A stretch of DNA of 64,000 nucleotides from Archangium violaceum Cb vi76 (GTDB lineage Bacteria > Myxococcota > Myxococcia > Myxococcales > Myxococcaceae), in NCBI RefSeq assembly GCF_000733295.1, contig NZ_JPMI01000247.1, positions 1 to 64,000 of the forward strand, read 5' to 3'. Made by a program: the position numbers and the translations under genes. Numbering within the stretch: the first letter of the stretch is position 1; every line of letters begins with the position of its first letter. The notes under the pieces were generated by a model. That model was not told the DNA's origin. It ran no database searches and saw only the letters and a list, made by a program, of their open reading frames with translations. Positions 22,075 to 30,112 of the stretch are shown in pieces.

Positions 22075-22100
22075 GCAGCACCCTCGCAAGGGGGTGCTGC
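22075..22100. terminator. Hairpin between recT-like gene and tRNA-Arg
   Basis: Perfect 9-bp arms GCAGCACCC / GGGTGCTGC with an 8-nt loop, located 11 nt after the recT-like stop and just beyond the tRNA-Arg 3' end. It could act on both convergent transcripts. No T-tract follows on either strand, so efficiency is uncertain. Confidence 0.6.
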
Positions 22101-22102
22101 TG

Positions 22103-22176
22103 TGCGCCCAGAGGGACTTGAACCCCCAACCCTCGGCTTCGAAGGCCGATGCTCTATCCAGTTGAGCTATAGGCGC
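22103..22176 (-). tRNA. tRNA-Arg(TCG)
   Basis: 74-nt gene. Acceptor GCGCCTA / TGGGCGC with one T-G pair. Anticodon loop CTTCGAA gives anticodon TCG (CGA codon). D-arm TAGCTCAACTGGATAGAGCA and T-arm GGGGGTTCAAGTCCC. Discriminator A. Confidence 0.95.
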
Positions 22177-22200
22177 GAAAAGCGGGGGGGATGCAAAGAG

Positions 22201-22275
22201 GGCGGCCAACCGGGATCGAACCGGTAACCTCAGGAGTCACAGTCCTGCGCTCTAACCAGTTGAGCTATGGCCGCC
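22201..22275 (-). tRNA. tRNA-His(GTG)
   Basis: Acceptor GCGGCCA / TGGCCGC plus the extra G-1 paired with discriminator C73, the hallmark of tRNAHis. Anticodon loop CTGTGAC gives anticodon GTG. T-arm CCGGTTCGATCCCGG. It lies 24 bp upstream of tRNA-Arg(TCG) on the same strand, so they are probably co-transcribed. Confidence 0.96.
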
Positions 22276-22553
22276 GTTACGACGAACAACCCACGCGGGA
22301 ACAACCGCGCTGAAGCGTGGCGGCTTCCCTACCGTGGAAACCGTTACGGTTCAAGCCCCTTTTGTCACCACGGAGAGGGTGGCGCGCCAGGCGGGGGGGC
22401 GAATCCTCCAACGGGCAGGGACTTTCCAACCTCCCCACCCGCCTCCAGGGGCCACGCCAGGGATGGGCGGCGAGGTAGGCGGCCCGGCGCTGGTCGCGCG
22501 GGGCGGCTCCCGTTCACAGGGCTCCGCCAGTCGTCACGCGCACCTCCGAGGCG

Positions 22554-24455
22554 TCAGGCCGGGGATTTCCCGTGGTGGACCGCCGCCGGCGCAGCGGGAG
22601 CACGGCCCCGCCGTCGCGTCTCGGCCTCCCCCAAGGTGAGCGCGGCCCGGATGAGCGTGAGGTGTGTGAATCCCTGGGGATGGTTCCCCCACAACTCGCC
22701 CGTTCGCGGGTCCACCTCCTCCGACATGAGGCCGAGGTCGTTCGCGTACTCGAGCAGCCGGCCGAAGAGCGCGTGCGCCTCGTCCAGCCGCCCGGCGAGC
22801 GCGAGGAAGTCGACCCACCAGAAGTTGCAGGCGGTGAAGGTGCCCTCCCGCCCTGGAAGCCCGTCATCCGCGGCGTAGCGGCGCAGCAATCCTCCGTCCG
22901 CGAGCCGCTCGGCGAGGCGGGCCTCCGTGGCGGCCATCCGCGGATCGTCCGCGGGCAGCAGGCCATAGCGGGGCAGGAGGAGTGGGCCGGCTCCGAGCTC
23001 CTCCTCGCCAATCGCCCAGGTGAAGGCCTGAGCCCCGGAGTGGAAGCCCTCCTCCAGGAGACTCCTGCGTGCCCCCTCCCGCGCCCGCTCCCAGGTGTCA
23101 CGCCGCTCAGGCATTTCCAGCCCATCCCGCCTGGCCATCTTCAGTGCGCGATCGAGCGCCACCCAGCACAGCAGCCGGGACGTGAGGAAGTGCCGTGAGG
23201 GGCCGCGCAGCTCCCACATCCCTCGGCCGGGCTGGTGCCAGCGCTCGGCGGCGACGTCCGCCAGCCTCGTCACCAGGGCCCAGAGCTCCGGCTCCAGTGG
23301 ACGCATGGAGGGCATGGCCTCCGAGCAGAGGTAGATGGCATTCACCACCTCCCCGAAGACGTCGTTCTGCCGCTGGGCAGCGGCCCCGTTGCCGACCCGT
23401 ACCGGCCGTGAGCCGCGCCAGCCGGCCAGGTGTGGCAGCTCCACTTCCTCCTTCGGCGTCGTGCCATCCACCGCGTAGAGGATGGCCGGCACCCGGCTGG
23501 CGTGCCCCCGCTGCTTCAGCCAGCCGAGGAAGGCCATGGACTCGTCGTGGTAGCCCAGGCCCATCAAGGCCTCCACGCTCCACGCCGAGTCGCGGAGCCA
23601 GCAGAAGCGGTAGTCCCAGTTGCGCCTCCCGCCCGGCGCCTCGGGCAGCGAGGTGGTGGGCGCGGCCACCACCGCACCGGTGGGCGTATGGGTGAGCAGC
23701 TTGAGCAGGAGGGCGCTGCGCCGGAGCACGTCCGCGTACGGCCCGTCGTAGCGCCCCCGCGCGCTCCACTCCTCCCAACCGCGCTGGGTGTGGGCGAGCG
23801 CCGCCTCCGCCGCTTCCGCTGTCGGGGCCCTGGGCGCCACCTCCCTTCCGGCGGTCAGCGCCAGCCACCGCACCTCGCCCGCGTGCAGGACGAAGTGGCC
23901 CCGCACCCCGTGCTGGACCTGTTGCACCGCCAGGCCGCCGTGGATGACGAGGCGGAGGCCCTGCCCCGCACCGGAGGCACTCCACCCCCCGTCCACGGGA
24001 GCGAGCCGGGCCTCGGCGCGCGCATAGTCGGGGGTGGGGACGAAGTCCACGGCAACGTCCACCTGCCCCGCCAGGCACTCCACCCGGCGCAAGAGGCGCG
24101 AGCCCGCCTCCTCCGCCCGCGCAGGCAGTGGCATCAGGTCCGTCACCCTCAACCGCCCGGAGGGCGTCTGCCACTCGGTCTCGAGAATGTTGGTGTGGCC
24201 CACATAACGCCAGGCCACGCGCGCCGGTCCCACCGGCCCCACCCGGAAGAAACCGCCCTTGCGTGCATCCAACAGGCGGCAGAAGACCGCTGGCGCGTCG
24301 AAGCGCCCGGGACAGAGCCAGTCCACCGAGCCATCACGCGCCACGAGCGCCGCGGTGTGCCCATCACCGATGAGGGCGTAGTCGCGCAGCGGCAGGTCGC
24401 CCTGGCGAGCCCCCCCGTCCATCACCCGCTGCTGCTTGCCGCCGGTCTCGCCCAT
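22554..24455 (-). CDS. Glycoside hydrolase family 15 protein (glucoamylase/trehalase-like)
   Basis: 633 aa from 24455 (MGETGGKQQRVMDGG), chosen because GAGGAG lies about 6 nt upstream; the Met at 24473 has no site. The N-terminal beta-sandwich begins LRDYALIGDGHTAALVARDGS followed by VDWLCPGRFDAPAVF, typical of bacterial GH15 glucoamylase/trehalase proteins. The (alpha/alpha)6 barrel has RNWDYRFCWLRDS. Candidate catalytic acids are in RGMWELRGP (general acid) and in SEEVDPRTGELWGN near the C-terminus. There is no signal peptide, so it is cytoplasmic. In actinobacteria close relatives are trehalases; substrate (trehalose or maltooligosaccharides) cannot be decided from sequence. Confidence 0.92.
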   Translation of the reverse strand: MGETGGKQQRVMDGGARQGDLPLRDYALIGDGHTAALVARDGSVDWLCPGRFDAPAVFCRLLDARKGGFFRVGPVGPARVAWRYVGHTNILETEWQTPSGRLRVTDLMPLPARAEEAGSRLLRRVECLAGQVDVAVDFVPTPDYARAEARLAPVDGGWSASGAGQGLRLVIHGGLAVQQVQHGVRGHFVLHAGEVRWLALTAGREVAPRAPTAEAAEAALAHTQRGWEEWSARGRYDGPYADVLRRSALLLKLLTHTPTGAVVAAPTTSLPEAPGGRRNWDYRFCWLRDSAWSVEALMGLGYHDESMAFLGWLKQRGHASRVPAILYAVDGTTPKEEVELPHLAGWRGSRPVRVGNGAAAQRQNDVFGEVVNAIYLCSEAMPSMRPLEPELWALVTRLADVAAERWHQPGRGMWELRGPSRHFLTSRLLCWVALDRALKMARRDGLEMPERRDTWERAREGARRSLLEEGFHSGAQAFTWAIGEEELGAGPLLLPRYGLLPADDPRMAATEARLAERLADGGLLRRYAADDGLPGREGTFTACNFWWVDFLALAGRLDEAHALFGRLLEYANDLGLMSEEVDPRTGELWGNHPQGFTHLTLIRAALTLGEAETRRRGRAPAAPAAVHHGKSPA

Positions 24456-24812
24456 GGGTCTCTCCTCGGCCATGCCGTCGCATCACGGTGGACGGTGGCC
24501 CCTCGCGGCGGGCCGTCTCCTGGCCCCCGGGCACGCAGCGCGCAGGCCGCCGCGGCGCACAGCCGTCCCCGCCGCCACCGCACTCCACCCGCTCGCCTTC
24601 CCAGGGATGACGCTGTGCATGCGTGGGTGGGGCGCTACCCTCGTTGGCCCCTCCCCCACCACACGGACAGGCAACCACCCGCCGGGCACGGGCACCCGAG
24701 GGGCTCGGCTGGAGCCATCACGGCGGCCAGGCGGCCCTGCTGTCTCCTGGAAGGAAATCCCCCCCCTCTCCAGAGCCCCCCAACTTGGGGCAAGACCAGG
24801 AGGCCATACACC
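24456..24812. other. Divergent intergenic region
   Basis: 357 nt between the divergent GH15 and SPW/VKOR genes. It must hold both promoters. I see an AGGAGG ribosome-binding site for the right-hand gene (24799-24803 area) but no convincing promoter hexamers, riboswitch or small gene. Confidence 0.5.
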
Positions 24813-26420
24813 ATGAGTGAGCACGAGGGCCCGCATGAGGGACAGGAGCCAGAGGGGAGACCCGAGAAAGAGGGCCACGGCGCTGGGGGCGAGCGGCACT
24901 CCGGAGAGGGCCATGGAGGCATGGGCAAGCGCGGGGTGACTCGCCCCATGGGCCCGCGCCAGCACAAGCAGCACGGGCCCGAACACGGCGGCAAGAAGGG
25001 ACACGGCGGGGGACACGCCATGTCCTCCGAGGACCGGAAGAAGATGCTCGGCATGCACCACGCCCAGACGGTGTGGGTGTGGTGGAGCATCATCCTGCTC
25101 GGGGTGTGGATGGTGCTGGCGCCCCTCACCTTCGGGCAGGCGGGCATGCGCGTGGAGCCCAGCGGCGGCCGGGACGTGTGGCTGTCGATGGAGTGGCGGG
25201 TCCGGTTGATGGGCGGGAGCGACGTGCTCAGCGGCCTGGCGCTCCTCTTCTTCGGCTGGCGCAGCCTCAAGCCCGGCCGCCCCCTCAGCCAGTGGGCCTG
25301 CTGCTTCGTGGGCATCTGGCTTTCGATGGCGCCTGTCCTCTTCTGGGCGCCCACGGCGGTCAGCTACCTCAATGGCACGCTGGTCGGCATGCTCGTCATC
25401 GCGCTCTCCCTCCTCGTGCCGGGCATGCCGGGCATGGTGCGCTACATGAAGATGGGCCCGCCGCGGCCACCGGGCTGGACGTACAACCCCTCCAGCTGGC
25501 CGCAGCGCGCGGTGATGATTGGCCTGGGCTTCGTGGGCTTCCTCGTCTCGCGCTACCTCGCCGCCTTCCAGCTCGGCTACATCGACACCATCTGGGATCC
25601 CTTCTTCGGGGAGAGCACACGCAACGTGCTCAACTCGAACATGAGCCATTCGCTGCCCATCTCGGACGCGGCGCTCGGCACCCTCGCCTACACCTTCGAG
25701 TTCCTCATGGGCTTCATGGGAAGCCCCGCCCGCTGGCGCACCATGCCCTGGATGGTGACCTTCTACGGCATCCTGGTGATTCCCCTGGGGCTGGTGCACA
25801 TCGGGCTCGTCATCTCCCAGCCGGTGGTGGTGGGCGAGTGGTGCACGTTCTGCTTGCTGGCCGCCGCCATCATGCTGCCCATGCTTCCGCTGGAGGGCGA
25901 CGAGGTGGTGGCCATGGGCCAGCACCTGGTGCAGGCGAAGCGGCGCGGAGAGAGCCTCTGGAAGGTGTTCTGGAAGGGGGGAGAGCCCGAGGGCTCCCAG
26001 CCCGACGAGCGTGACCCGGGAGTGCAGGCGTTCCCGGAGGCGCCCGTGAAGGTGGTGCGCGCGGGCCTCTGGGGGATGAGTGTTCCCTGGGGACTCGCAC
26101 TGTGCGCGCTGCTGGGCGTGGGACTGATGGCCGTCCCCGGCCTCCTGGCCGTGCAGAAGCCCGCGTCGGCGGTCTTCCATCTGTGCGGGGCCTTCATTGT
26201 CACGGCCTCGGTGGTGGCCTGGGGAGAGGTGTTCCGCCTGGCACGCATGCTCAACCTCCCGCTCGCCGGGGCGGTGGCGGTACTGCCGTGGGTGCTCGGC
26301 GGCGGCGGCATGATGGCGAAGGTGGTGGGCCTGCTGGCCGGAGTGGCCGTGGCGGCGCTCTCCCTGCCGCGCGGCCCCAAGCGAGAGTCCTACGGGAGCT
26401 GGGACCGCTTCGTGCGCTGA
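24813..26420 (+). CDS. Membrane protein with SPW repeats and a VKOR-like domain
   Basis: 535 aa. The ATG at 24813 follows AGGAGG by about 9 nt. Residues 1-90 are a soluble His/Gly/Lys-rich tail (HGGKKGHGGGHAM), possibly metal-binding. Two SPW-type blocks follow (WWSIILLGVWMVLAPLTF and CCFVGIWLSMAPVLFWAPTAVSYLNG). The middle is VKOR-like: YIDTIWDPFFG, PISDAALGTLAYTFEF and the membrane CxxC in VVVGEWCTFCLLAA. Four more hydrophobic segments close the protein. VKOR enzymes reoxidise DsbA-type thiol oxidases using quinone. Here the pair of loop cysteines normally preceding the CxxC is absent, so classic electron relay is doubtful. No DsbA-like gene is adjacent. Confidence 0.82.
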   Translation: MSEHEGPHEGQEPEGRPEKEGHGAGGERHSGEGHGGMGKRGVTRPMGPRQHKQHGPEHGGKKGHGGGHAMSSEDRKKMLGMHHAQTVWVWWSIILLGVWMVLAPLTFGQAGMRVEPSGGRDVWLSMEWRVRLMGGSDVLSGLALLFFGWRSLKPGRPLSQWACCFVGIWLSMAPVLFWAPTAVSYLNGTLVGMLVIALSLLVPGMPGMVRYMKMGPPRPPGWTYNPSSWPQRAVMIGLGFVGFLVSRYLAAFQLGYIDTIWDPFFGESTRNVLNSNMSHSLPISDAALGTLAYTFEFLMGFMGSPARWRTMPWMVTFYGILVIPLGLVHIGLVISQPVVVGEWCTFCLLAAAIMLPMLPLEGDEVVAMGQHLVQAKRRGESLWKVFWKGGEPEGSQPDERDPGVQAFPEAPVKVVRAGLWGMSVPWGLALCALLGVGLMAVPGLLAVQKPASAVFHLCGAFIVTASVVAWGEVFRLARMLNLPLAGAVAVLPWVLGGGGMMAKVVGLLAGVAVAALSLPRGPKRESYGSWDRFVR

Positions 26421-26437
26421 ACCCGCGGACGGCGGAG

Positions 26438-26511
26438 GGGCCCTTGCCGCAAGGGCCCGCGAAGAAGAAGGGGCTGGAACCAGCGGGGGTGTTCCCCACG
26501 ATTCCAGCCCC
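26438..26511. terminator. Double hairpin between SPW/VKOR gene and tRNA-Arg
   Basis: Two hairpins in a row: GGGCCCTTG / CAAGGGCCC (26438-26458) and GGGGCTGGAA / TTCCAGCCCC (26470-26511, with a nested GGGG/CCCC). The second is followed on the minus strand by CTTCTTCTTC, so it probably ends the tRNA-Pro/Arg transcript, and the first the membrane protein mRNA. Confidence 0.75.
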
Positions 26512-26520
26512 TCGAGAACT

Positions 26521-26594
26521 CGCGCCAGGCGGGACTCGAACCCACGACCCTCGGCTTAGAAGGCCGATGCTCTATCCAGCTGAGCTACTGGCAC
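26521..26594 (-). tRNA. tRNA-Arg(TCT)
   Basis: 74-nt gene. Acceptor GTGCCAG / CTGGCGC with one T-G pair. Anticodon loop CTTCTAA gives anticodon TCT (AGA codon). D-arm TAGCTCAGCTGGATAGAGCA and T-arm GTGGGTTCGAGTCCC. Discriminator G, as in most tRNAArg. Confidence 0.95.
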
Positions 26595-26626
26595 GCAATC
26601 CACTCCGTTACCGCGGTACTGCTGTA

Positions 26627-26700
26627 TCGGGGCGAGAGGATTTGAACCTCCGACCCCCTGCGCCCAAGGCAGGTGCGCTACCAGGCTGCGCTACGCCCCG
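26627..26700 (-). tRNA. tRNA-Pro(TGG)
   Basis: 74-nt gene. Acceptor CGGGGCG / CGCCCCG, with the C1-G72 pair usual for bacterial tRNAPro. Anticodon loop CTTGGGC gives anticodon TGG (CCA codon). T-arm GGAGGTTCAAATCCTC. Discriminator A. It lies 32 nt upstream of tRNA-Arg(TCT). Confidence 0.96.
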
Positions 26701-26764
26701 ATGAAGCTCAACATTGTTGAACCATCCGGAACGGACGCGCAAGGCAAACGTTCCTGACGCCTGC

Positions 26765-27373
26765 TCACCCTCCAACAGGTGGTCCGCCCGCCATCGCCCT
26801 CAGATGGGGCAGCATCTTCTGGAAGGCGACACCCCGGTGCGAGATGGCCGCCTTCTCCTCGGACGTCAGCTCCGCCATCGTCTTGCCGCCCGGAAGGACG
26901 AAGACCGGATCGTAGCCGAAGCCGTGGGAGCCCCGGGGCTCGTGGCCGATGCGGCCCTCGCAGCGGCCCACCTCGATGATGGCGGGGCCCCCGCCCGGAC
27001 GCACCAGGCAGAGCGCGCACGCGAAGGCGGCGGTGCGCTTGTCGTCCGGGACGCCCGACAGCTCGGCGAGCAGCTTCTGGTAGCGCGCCTTGTCATCCCC
27101 CTCGGCGTAACGCGCGGAGTGCACGCCAGGACGGCCTCCCAGTGCGTCCACGCACAACCCCGAGTCGTCCGCCAGGGCCGGCAGTCCGCTCGCCGCGGCG
27201 TAGGCGCGGGCCTTGAGCTCGGCGTTCTCCGCGAAGGTGGCGCCGGACTCCTCGGGCTCGGGGATGGGCGGCAGCTCCTCGAGGGAGACCACCTCCACGG
27301 CGTCCCCCACGAGTCCACGCAGCTCGCGCAGCTTGCCCGCGTTGCCGGTGGCGAAGAGCAGACGGGGCTTCAT
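26765..27373 (-). CDS. rdgB: Non-canonical purine NTP pyrophosphatase (RdgB/HAM1)
   Basis: 202 aa. It starts with the family signature [15 protein letters not shown] and has [23 protein letters not shown] and the substrate-binding GFGYDPVF block, ending in [11 protein letters not shown]. It hydrolyses dITP, XTP and related deaminated nucleotides to monophosphates, protecting DNA and RNA. Its ATG overlaps the rph stop by 4 nt (ATGA), the common rph-rdgB arrangement. Confidence 0.97.
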   Translation of the reverse strand: MKPRLLFATGNAGKLRELRGLVGDAVEVVSLEELPPIPEPEESGATFAENAELKARAYAAASGLPALADDSGLCVDALGGRPGVHSARYAEGDDKARYQKLLAELSGVPDDKRTAAFACALCLVRPGGGPAIIEVGRCEGRIGHEPRGSHGFGYDPVFVLPGGKTMAELTSEEKAAISHRGVAFQKMLPHLRAMAGGPPVGG

Positions 27374-28086
27374 GCGCCGAGCACCTTCTGCTGGGCCTCG
27401 GTGAGCTGGCGGATGGTGGCCAGGCCCGCGTCCAGCATCGCGTCCATCGTCTTGCGGTCGAAGAGCTGGTGCTCGGCGGTGCCCTGCACCTCGACGATGC
27501 GGCCGTCTCCGGTGGCCACCAGGTTCAGGTCCACGTCGGCGGAGGAGTCCTCGTCGTAGTCGAGGTCCACCCGCACCTCGCCCTTCACCACGCCCACGGA
27601 CACGGCGGCGATGGGGGTGAGCTTGGGCATGCGCGGCATCACCCCGGCCTTGTGCAGCTTGCGCATGGCGAGCACCAGGGCCACGTAGGCGCCGGTGATG
27701 GAGGCGGTGCGGGTGCCGCCGTCGGCCTGGAGGACGTCGCAGTCCAGGGTGAAGGTGCGCACGCCCAGGCCCGGCAGGTCCACCGCGGCGCGCATGGAGC
27801 GGCCGATGAGCCGTTGAATCTCCAGCGTGCGCCCGGTCTGCTTGCCCTTGGCGGCCTCACGCTGCGTGCGGGTATGCGTGGAGCGCGGCAGCATGCCGTA
27901 CTCGGCCGTCACCCAGCCGGAGCCCTTGCCCATCAGGTGGGGCGGCACCTTCTCCTCCACGGAGCAGGTGACGAGCACGCGGGTATCGCCGAACTCCACC
28001 TGGGTCGAGCCCTCGGCGTGACGGGTGATGGCGGGGGTGAGGGTAACGGGGCGCATGTCCAGCGCCCCACGGTTGAAGGACCGCAT
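27370..28086 (-). CDS. rph: Ribonuclease PH
   Basis: 238 aa, full length. The start at 28086 has GAGGAG 7 nt upstream. Signature residues include [48 protein letters not shown] and [15 protein letters not shown]. It is a phosphorolytic 3'-5' exoribonuclease that trims tRNA 3' ends, fitting the tRNA genes nearby, although that adjacency may be chance. It is translationally coupled to rdgB. Confidence 0.97.
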   Translation of the reverse strand: MRSFNRGALDMRPVTLTPAITRHAEGSTQVEFGDTRVLVTCSVEEKVPPHLMGKGSGWVTAEYGMLPRSTHTRTQREAAKGKQTGRTLEIQRLIGRSMRAAVDLPGLGVRTFTLDCDVLQADGGTRTASITGAYVALVLAMRKLHKAGVMPRMPKLTPIAAVSVGVVKGEVRVDLDYDEDSSADVDLNLVATGDGRIVEVQGTAEHQLFDRKTMDAMLDAGLATIRQLTEAQQKVLGA

Positions 28087-28179
28087 GGGGAGGCTCCTCG
28101 GCTAGGGAAACGGGCCGCCTCTCTAGCAGACGCGCCGCCCCGCTGTCCGTCGCGAGTGCGCTCCTCTGTCGCTCCTCTG

Positions 28180-28989
28180 TCAGGGCGTCGCGGGAGCCGC
28201 CACCTTCGCGGGCTTGGGCGAATCGCGCCGGCGCACCTCGGCCAGGAAGGCCCGCACGCCCTCGGTGATGGCGGTGGCGAGCCGCTCCTGGTACTCGCCG
28301 CGGGCCAGCCGGCTCCCCTCCTCCGGGTGCGAGATGTAGCCAATCTCCACGAGGACGGCGGGGGCCTCGACGCCGTTGAGCACGTAGAAGGGCGCCTGCA
28401 GCACCCCCCGGTCCGAGCCCCCCGTGGCCGCGATGAGCTTCTGGTGGATGGCGTACGCCAGGCGCGAGGAGTCCTGGTGCGCCTCGGTGCGGGCCAGGTC
28501 GTGGAGGATGAAGGCCAGCGTGGAGTCTCCCCGTGCACCCCGCGCTGCTGGAGCCTCGGCGTTCTCACGGTCCGCGGCCGCCCGCGCCGTGGCGTTGGAG
28601 GCGCTGGCCGAGAGGAAGTACGTCTCGATGCCCTGGACGCGCGCGCGGGTGCGCCGGGTGGGCATCGCGTTGCAGTGGATGGAGACGAAGAGGTCCGGCC
28701 GCTGCTTGTTGGTGAACTCCACCCGCTCGGGCAGGGGCAGCGACTGGTCCTCTTCCCGCGTCATCAGCACCTGCGCGCCCAGTTCCTCCTCCAGGTGATC
28801 CCTCAGCCGCTTCGCCACCTGCAGCGACACGTCCTTCTCGAGCAGGCCCGTGGGGCTCGTGGCCCCGCCCTTGTCTCCACCATGGCCCGGATCCACCACG
28901 ATGCGCGCGGGGCGCTCGGCCGCGGGGGAGGCGGAGGGTAGACACAGCAGGACGAGCACGCCGACGAGGGGGGGGAGGCGGAGTGTCAT
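28180..28989 (-). CDS. N-acetylmuramoyl-L-alanine amidase (Amidase_3)
   Basis: 269 aa from 28989 (MTLRLPPLVGVLVLLCLPSASPAAE), which gives a clean Sec signal peptide. The catalytic domain fills the rest: IVVDPGHGGDKGGA (zinc His), LEKDVSLQVAKRL with the zinc Glu, LFVSIHCNAM (zinc His) and VLVEIGYISHPEEGSRL (catalytic Glu). It cleaves the amide between MurNAc and the peptide stem in the periplasm, for cell division or wall remodelling. There is no AMIN or LysM targeting domain, so it is a minimal amidase. It lies about 60 nt downstream of selD. Confidence 0.94.
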   Translation of the reverse strand: MTLRLPPLVGVLVLLCLPSASPAAERPARIVVDPGHGGDKGGATSPTGLLEKDVSLQVAKRLRDHLEEELGAQVLMTREEDQSLPLPERVEFTNKQRPDLFVSIHCNAMPTRRTRARVQGIETYFLSASASNATARAAADRENAEAPAARGARGDSTLAFILHDLARTEAHQDSSRLAYAIHQKLIAATGGSDRGVLQAPFYVLNGVEAPAVLVEIGYISHPEEGSRLARGEYQERLATAITEGVRAFLAEVRRRDSPKPAKVAAPATP

Positions 28990-29048
28990 GGCCGAAGCGG
29001 ATCGTAGAGGCGCTCCCGGTGGAGCGCCAGCGGCCGGCCGTATGTCCT

Positions 29049-30101
29049 TCAACCCACGACTTCGACGCCGGGGCGGCCCTCGCCCACCTCACCGATGAGG
29101 GCCACGTCCACGCCGGCCTTCTCCAGCGCGCGGTAGGCCTTGGCCACGTCCTTCGCGGGCACCGAGGCCAACAGGCCTCCGTTCGTCTGCGCGTCGGCGA
29201 GCACCCACTGGATGTCCTCGGGCAGCCCCTTGGGGAAGCGCACCTTCTTGCCCACGTGGGCGAGGTTGGACTTCGTCCCGCCCGGCACCACGCCCTGCTG
29301 CGCCAGCGCCGGCACCTCCGAGAGGATGGGGATGCGCTCCAGGTCCAGGAAGGCCCTGGTCTTCGCCCCCGTCATCATCTCCAGCAGGTGCCCCAACAGG
29401 CCGTAGCCCGTCACGTCCGTGAGGGCGTTCACCTTGAATTTCCCCGAGGCGAACACCTCTCCCGGCTTCTTGTTCAGCTCCGACATCAGCGCCACCACGC
29501 GCTTCGTCAGCTCCTTGGACGCCACGCCGCGCTTGATGGCCGTGGTCGCGATGCCCGAGCCCAGGGGCTTCGTCAGCAGCAGCACGTCGCCCGGCTTCGC
29601 CCCGGCGTTCGTCAGCACCTTCTTCGGGTGCACCTGACCCGTCACCGCCAGCCCGTACTTCGGCTCGGGGTCCTGCACCGAGTGTCCGCCCAGGATGGGG
29701 ATGCCCGCCTCGTCCGCCTTCGCCTGGCCGCCCGCGAGAATCCGCGACAGCTCCTCCATGGGCCGGTCCTTCGGGAAGCCCACCAGGTTGAGCGCGAACA
29801 GGGGCTTGGCCCCCATGGCGTAGATGTCCGACAGTGCGTTCGCCGCGGCGATGGCCCCGAACTGGTACGGGTCGTCCACCACCGGCGGGAAGAAGTCCAC
29901 CGTGCTCACCAGCGCCAGCCCGGGCGCCACTCGATACACAGCCGCGTCATCGTTGGTGTTGAAGCCCACCAGCGCCCTCGTATCCTTCGAAGTCTTCAGT
30001 TGGCGCAGGACCTGCGCCAGATCCGCGGCGCGGATTTTCGCCGCTCAACCCGCGCAATGCGCCAGCTCGGTGAGCCGGCGCGGCTTCTGCTCTTCGGACA
30101 C
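29049..30101 (-). CDS. selD: Selenophosphate synthetase, selenocysteine-containing (in-frame TGA)
   Basis: 350 aa when the TGA at 30045-30047 is read as selenocysteine. The GTG start at 30101 (MSEEQKPRRLTELAHCAG) has GGGG 6 nt upstream and lies 11 nt after the preceding gene's stop. The active site reads HCAG-Sec19-AAK22, aligning Sec19 with catalytic Cys17 and Lys22 with Lys20 of E. coli SelD. Downstream motifs are FNTNDDAAVY, ALVSTVDFFPPVVDDP, AANALSDIYAMGA and GGHSVQDPEPKYG, all typical. Without read-through the frame would begin at a GTG at 29969 and lack the active site. The enzyme makes selenophosphate from selenide and ATP for Sec-tRNA and selenouridine synthesis. selA, selB and selC are not in the window and must be elsewhere if the reading is right. 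Confidence 0.92.
30001..30047 (-). promoter_or_regulatory. Sec codon and bSECIS-like hairpin in selD
   Basis: The TGA (30045-30047) is followed on the minus strand by a perfect 9-bp palindrome TGGCGCAGG-T-CCTGCGCCA (30001-30019). The apical GGUC lies 32 nt after the TGA, inside the 16-37 nt range described for bacterial SECIS elements, and resembles the GCAGGUCUGC apex of the E. coli fdhF SECIS. A second possible stem, GCGGCG / CGCCGC, starts right after the TGA. SelB would bind the apex. Confidence 0.85.
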
Positions 30102-30112
30102 GATGAACCCCG

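Noticed and set aside
20387-22275. Prophage or integrative element between tRNA genes, suggested by the RecT-like gene
   Set aside because: No integrase, no duplicated tRNA 3' end (att site) and no other phage gene. GC and codon use are native.
23430-24812. N-terminal extension of the SPW/VKOR protein by about 460 residues
   Set aside because: The extension is antisense to the GH15 gene, His/Arg/Pro-rich without motifs, and the AGGAGG site at about 24799 defines a much better start at 24813.
29049-29969. selD starting at the GTG at 29969
   Set aside because: This version lacks the catalytic residue and N-terminal strand. The frame upstream is coding through a TGA that sits exactly at the catalytic position.
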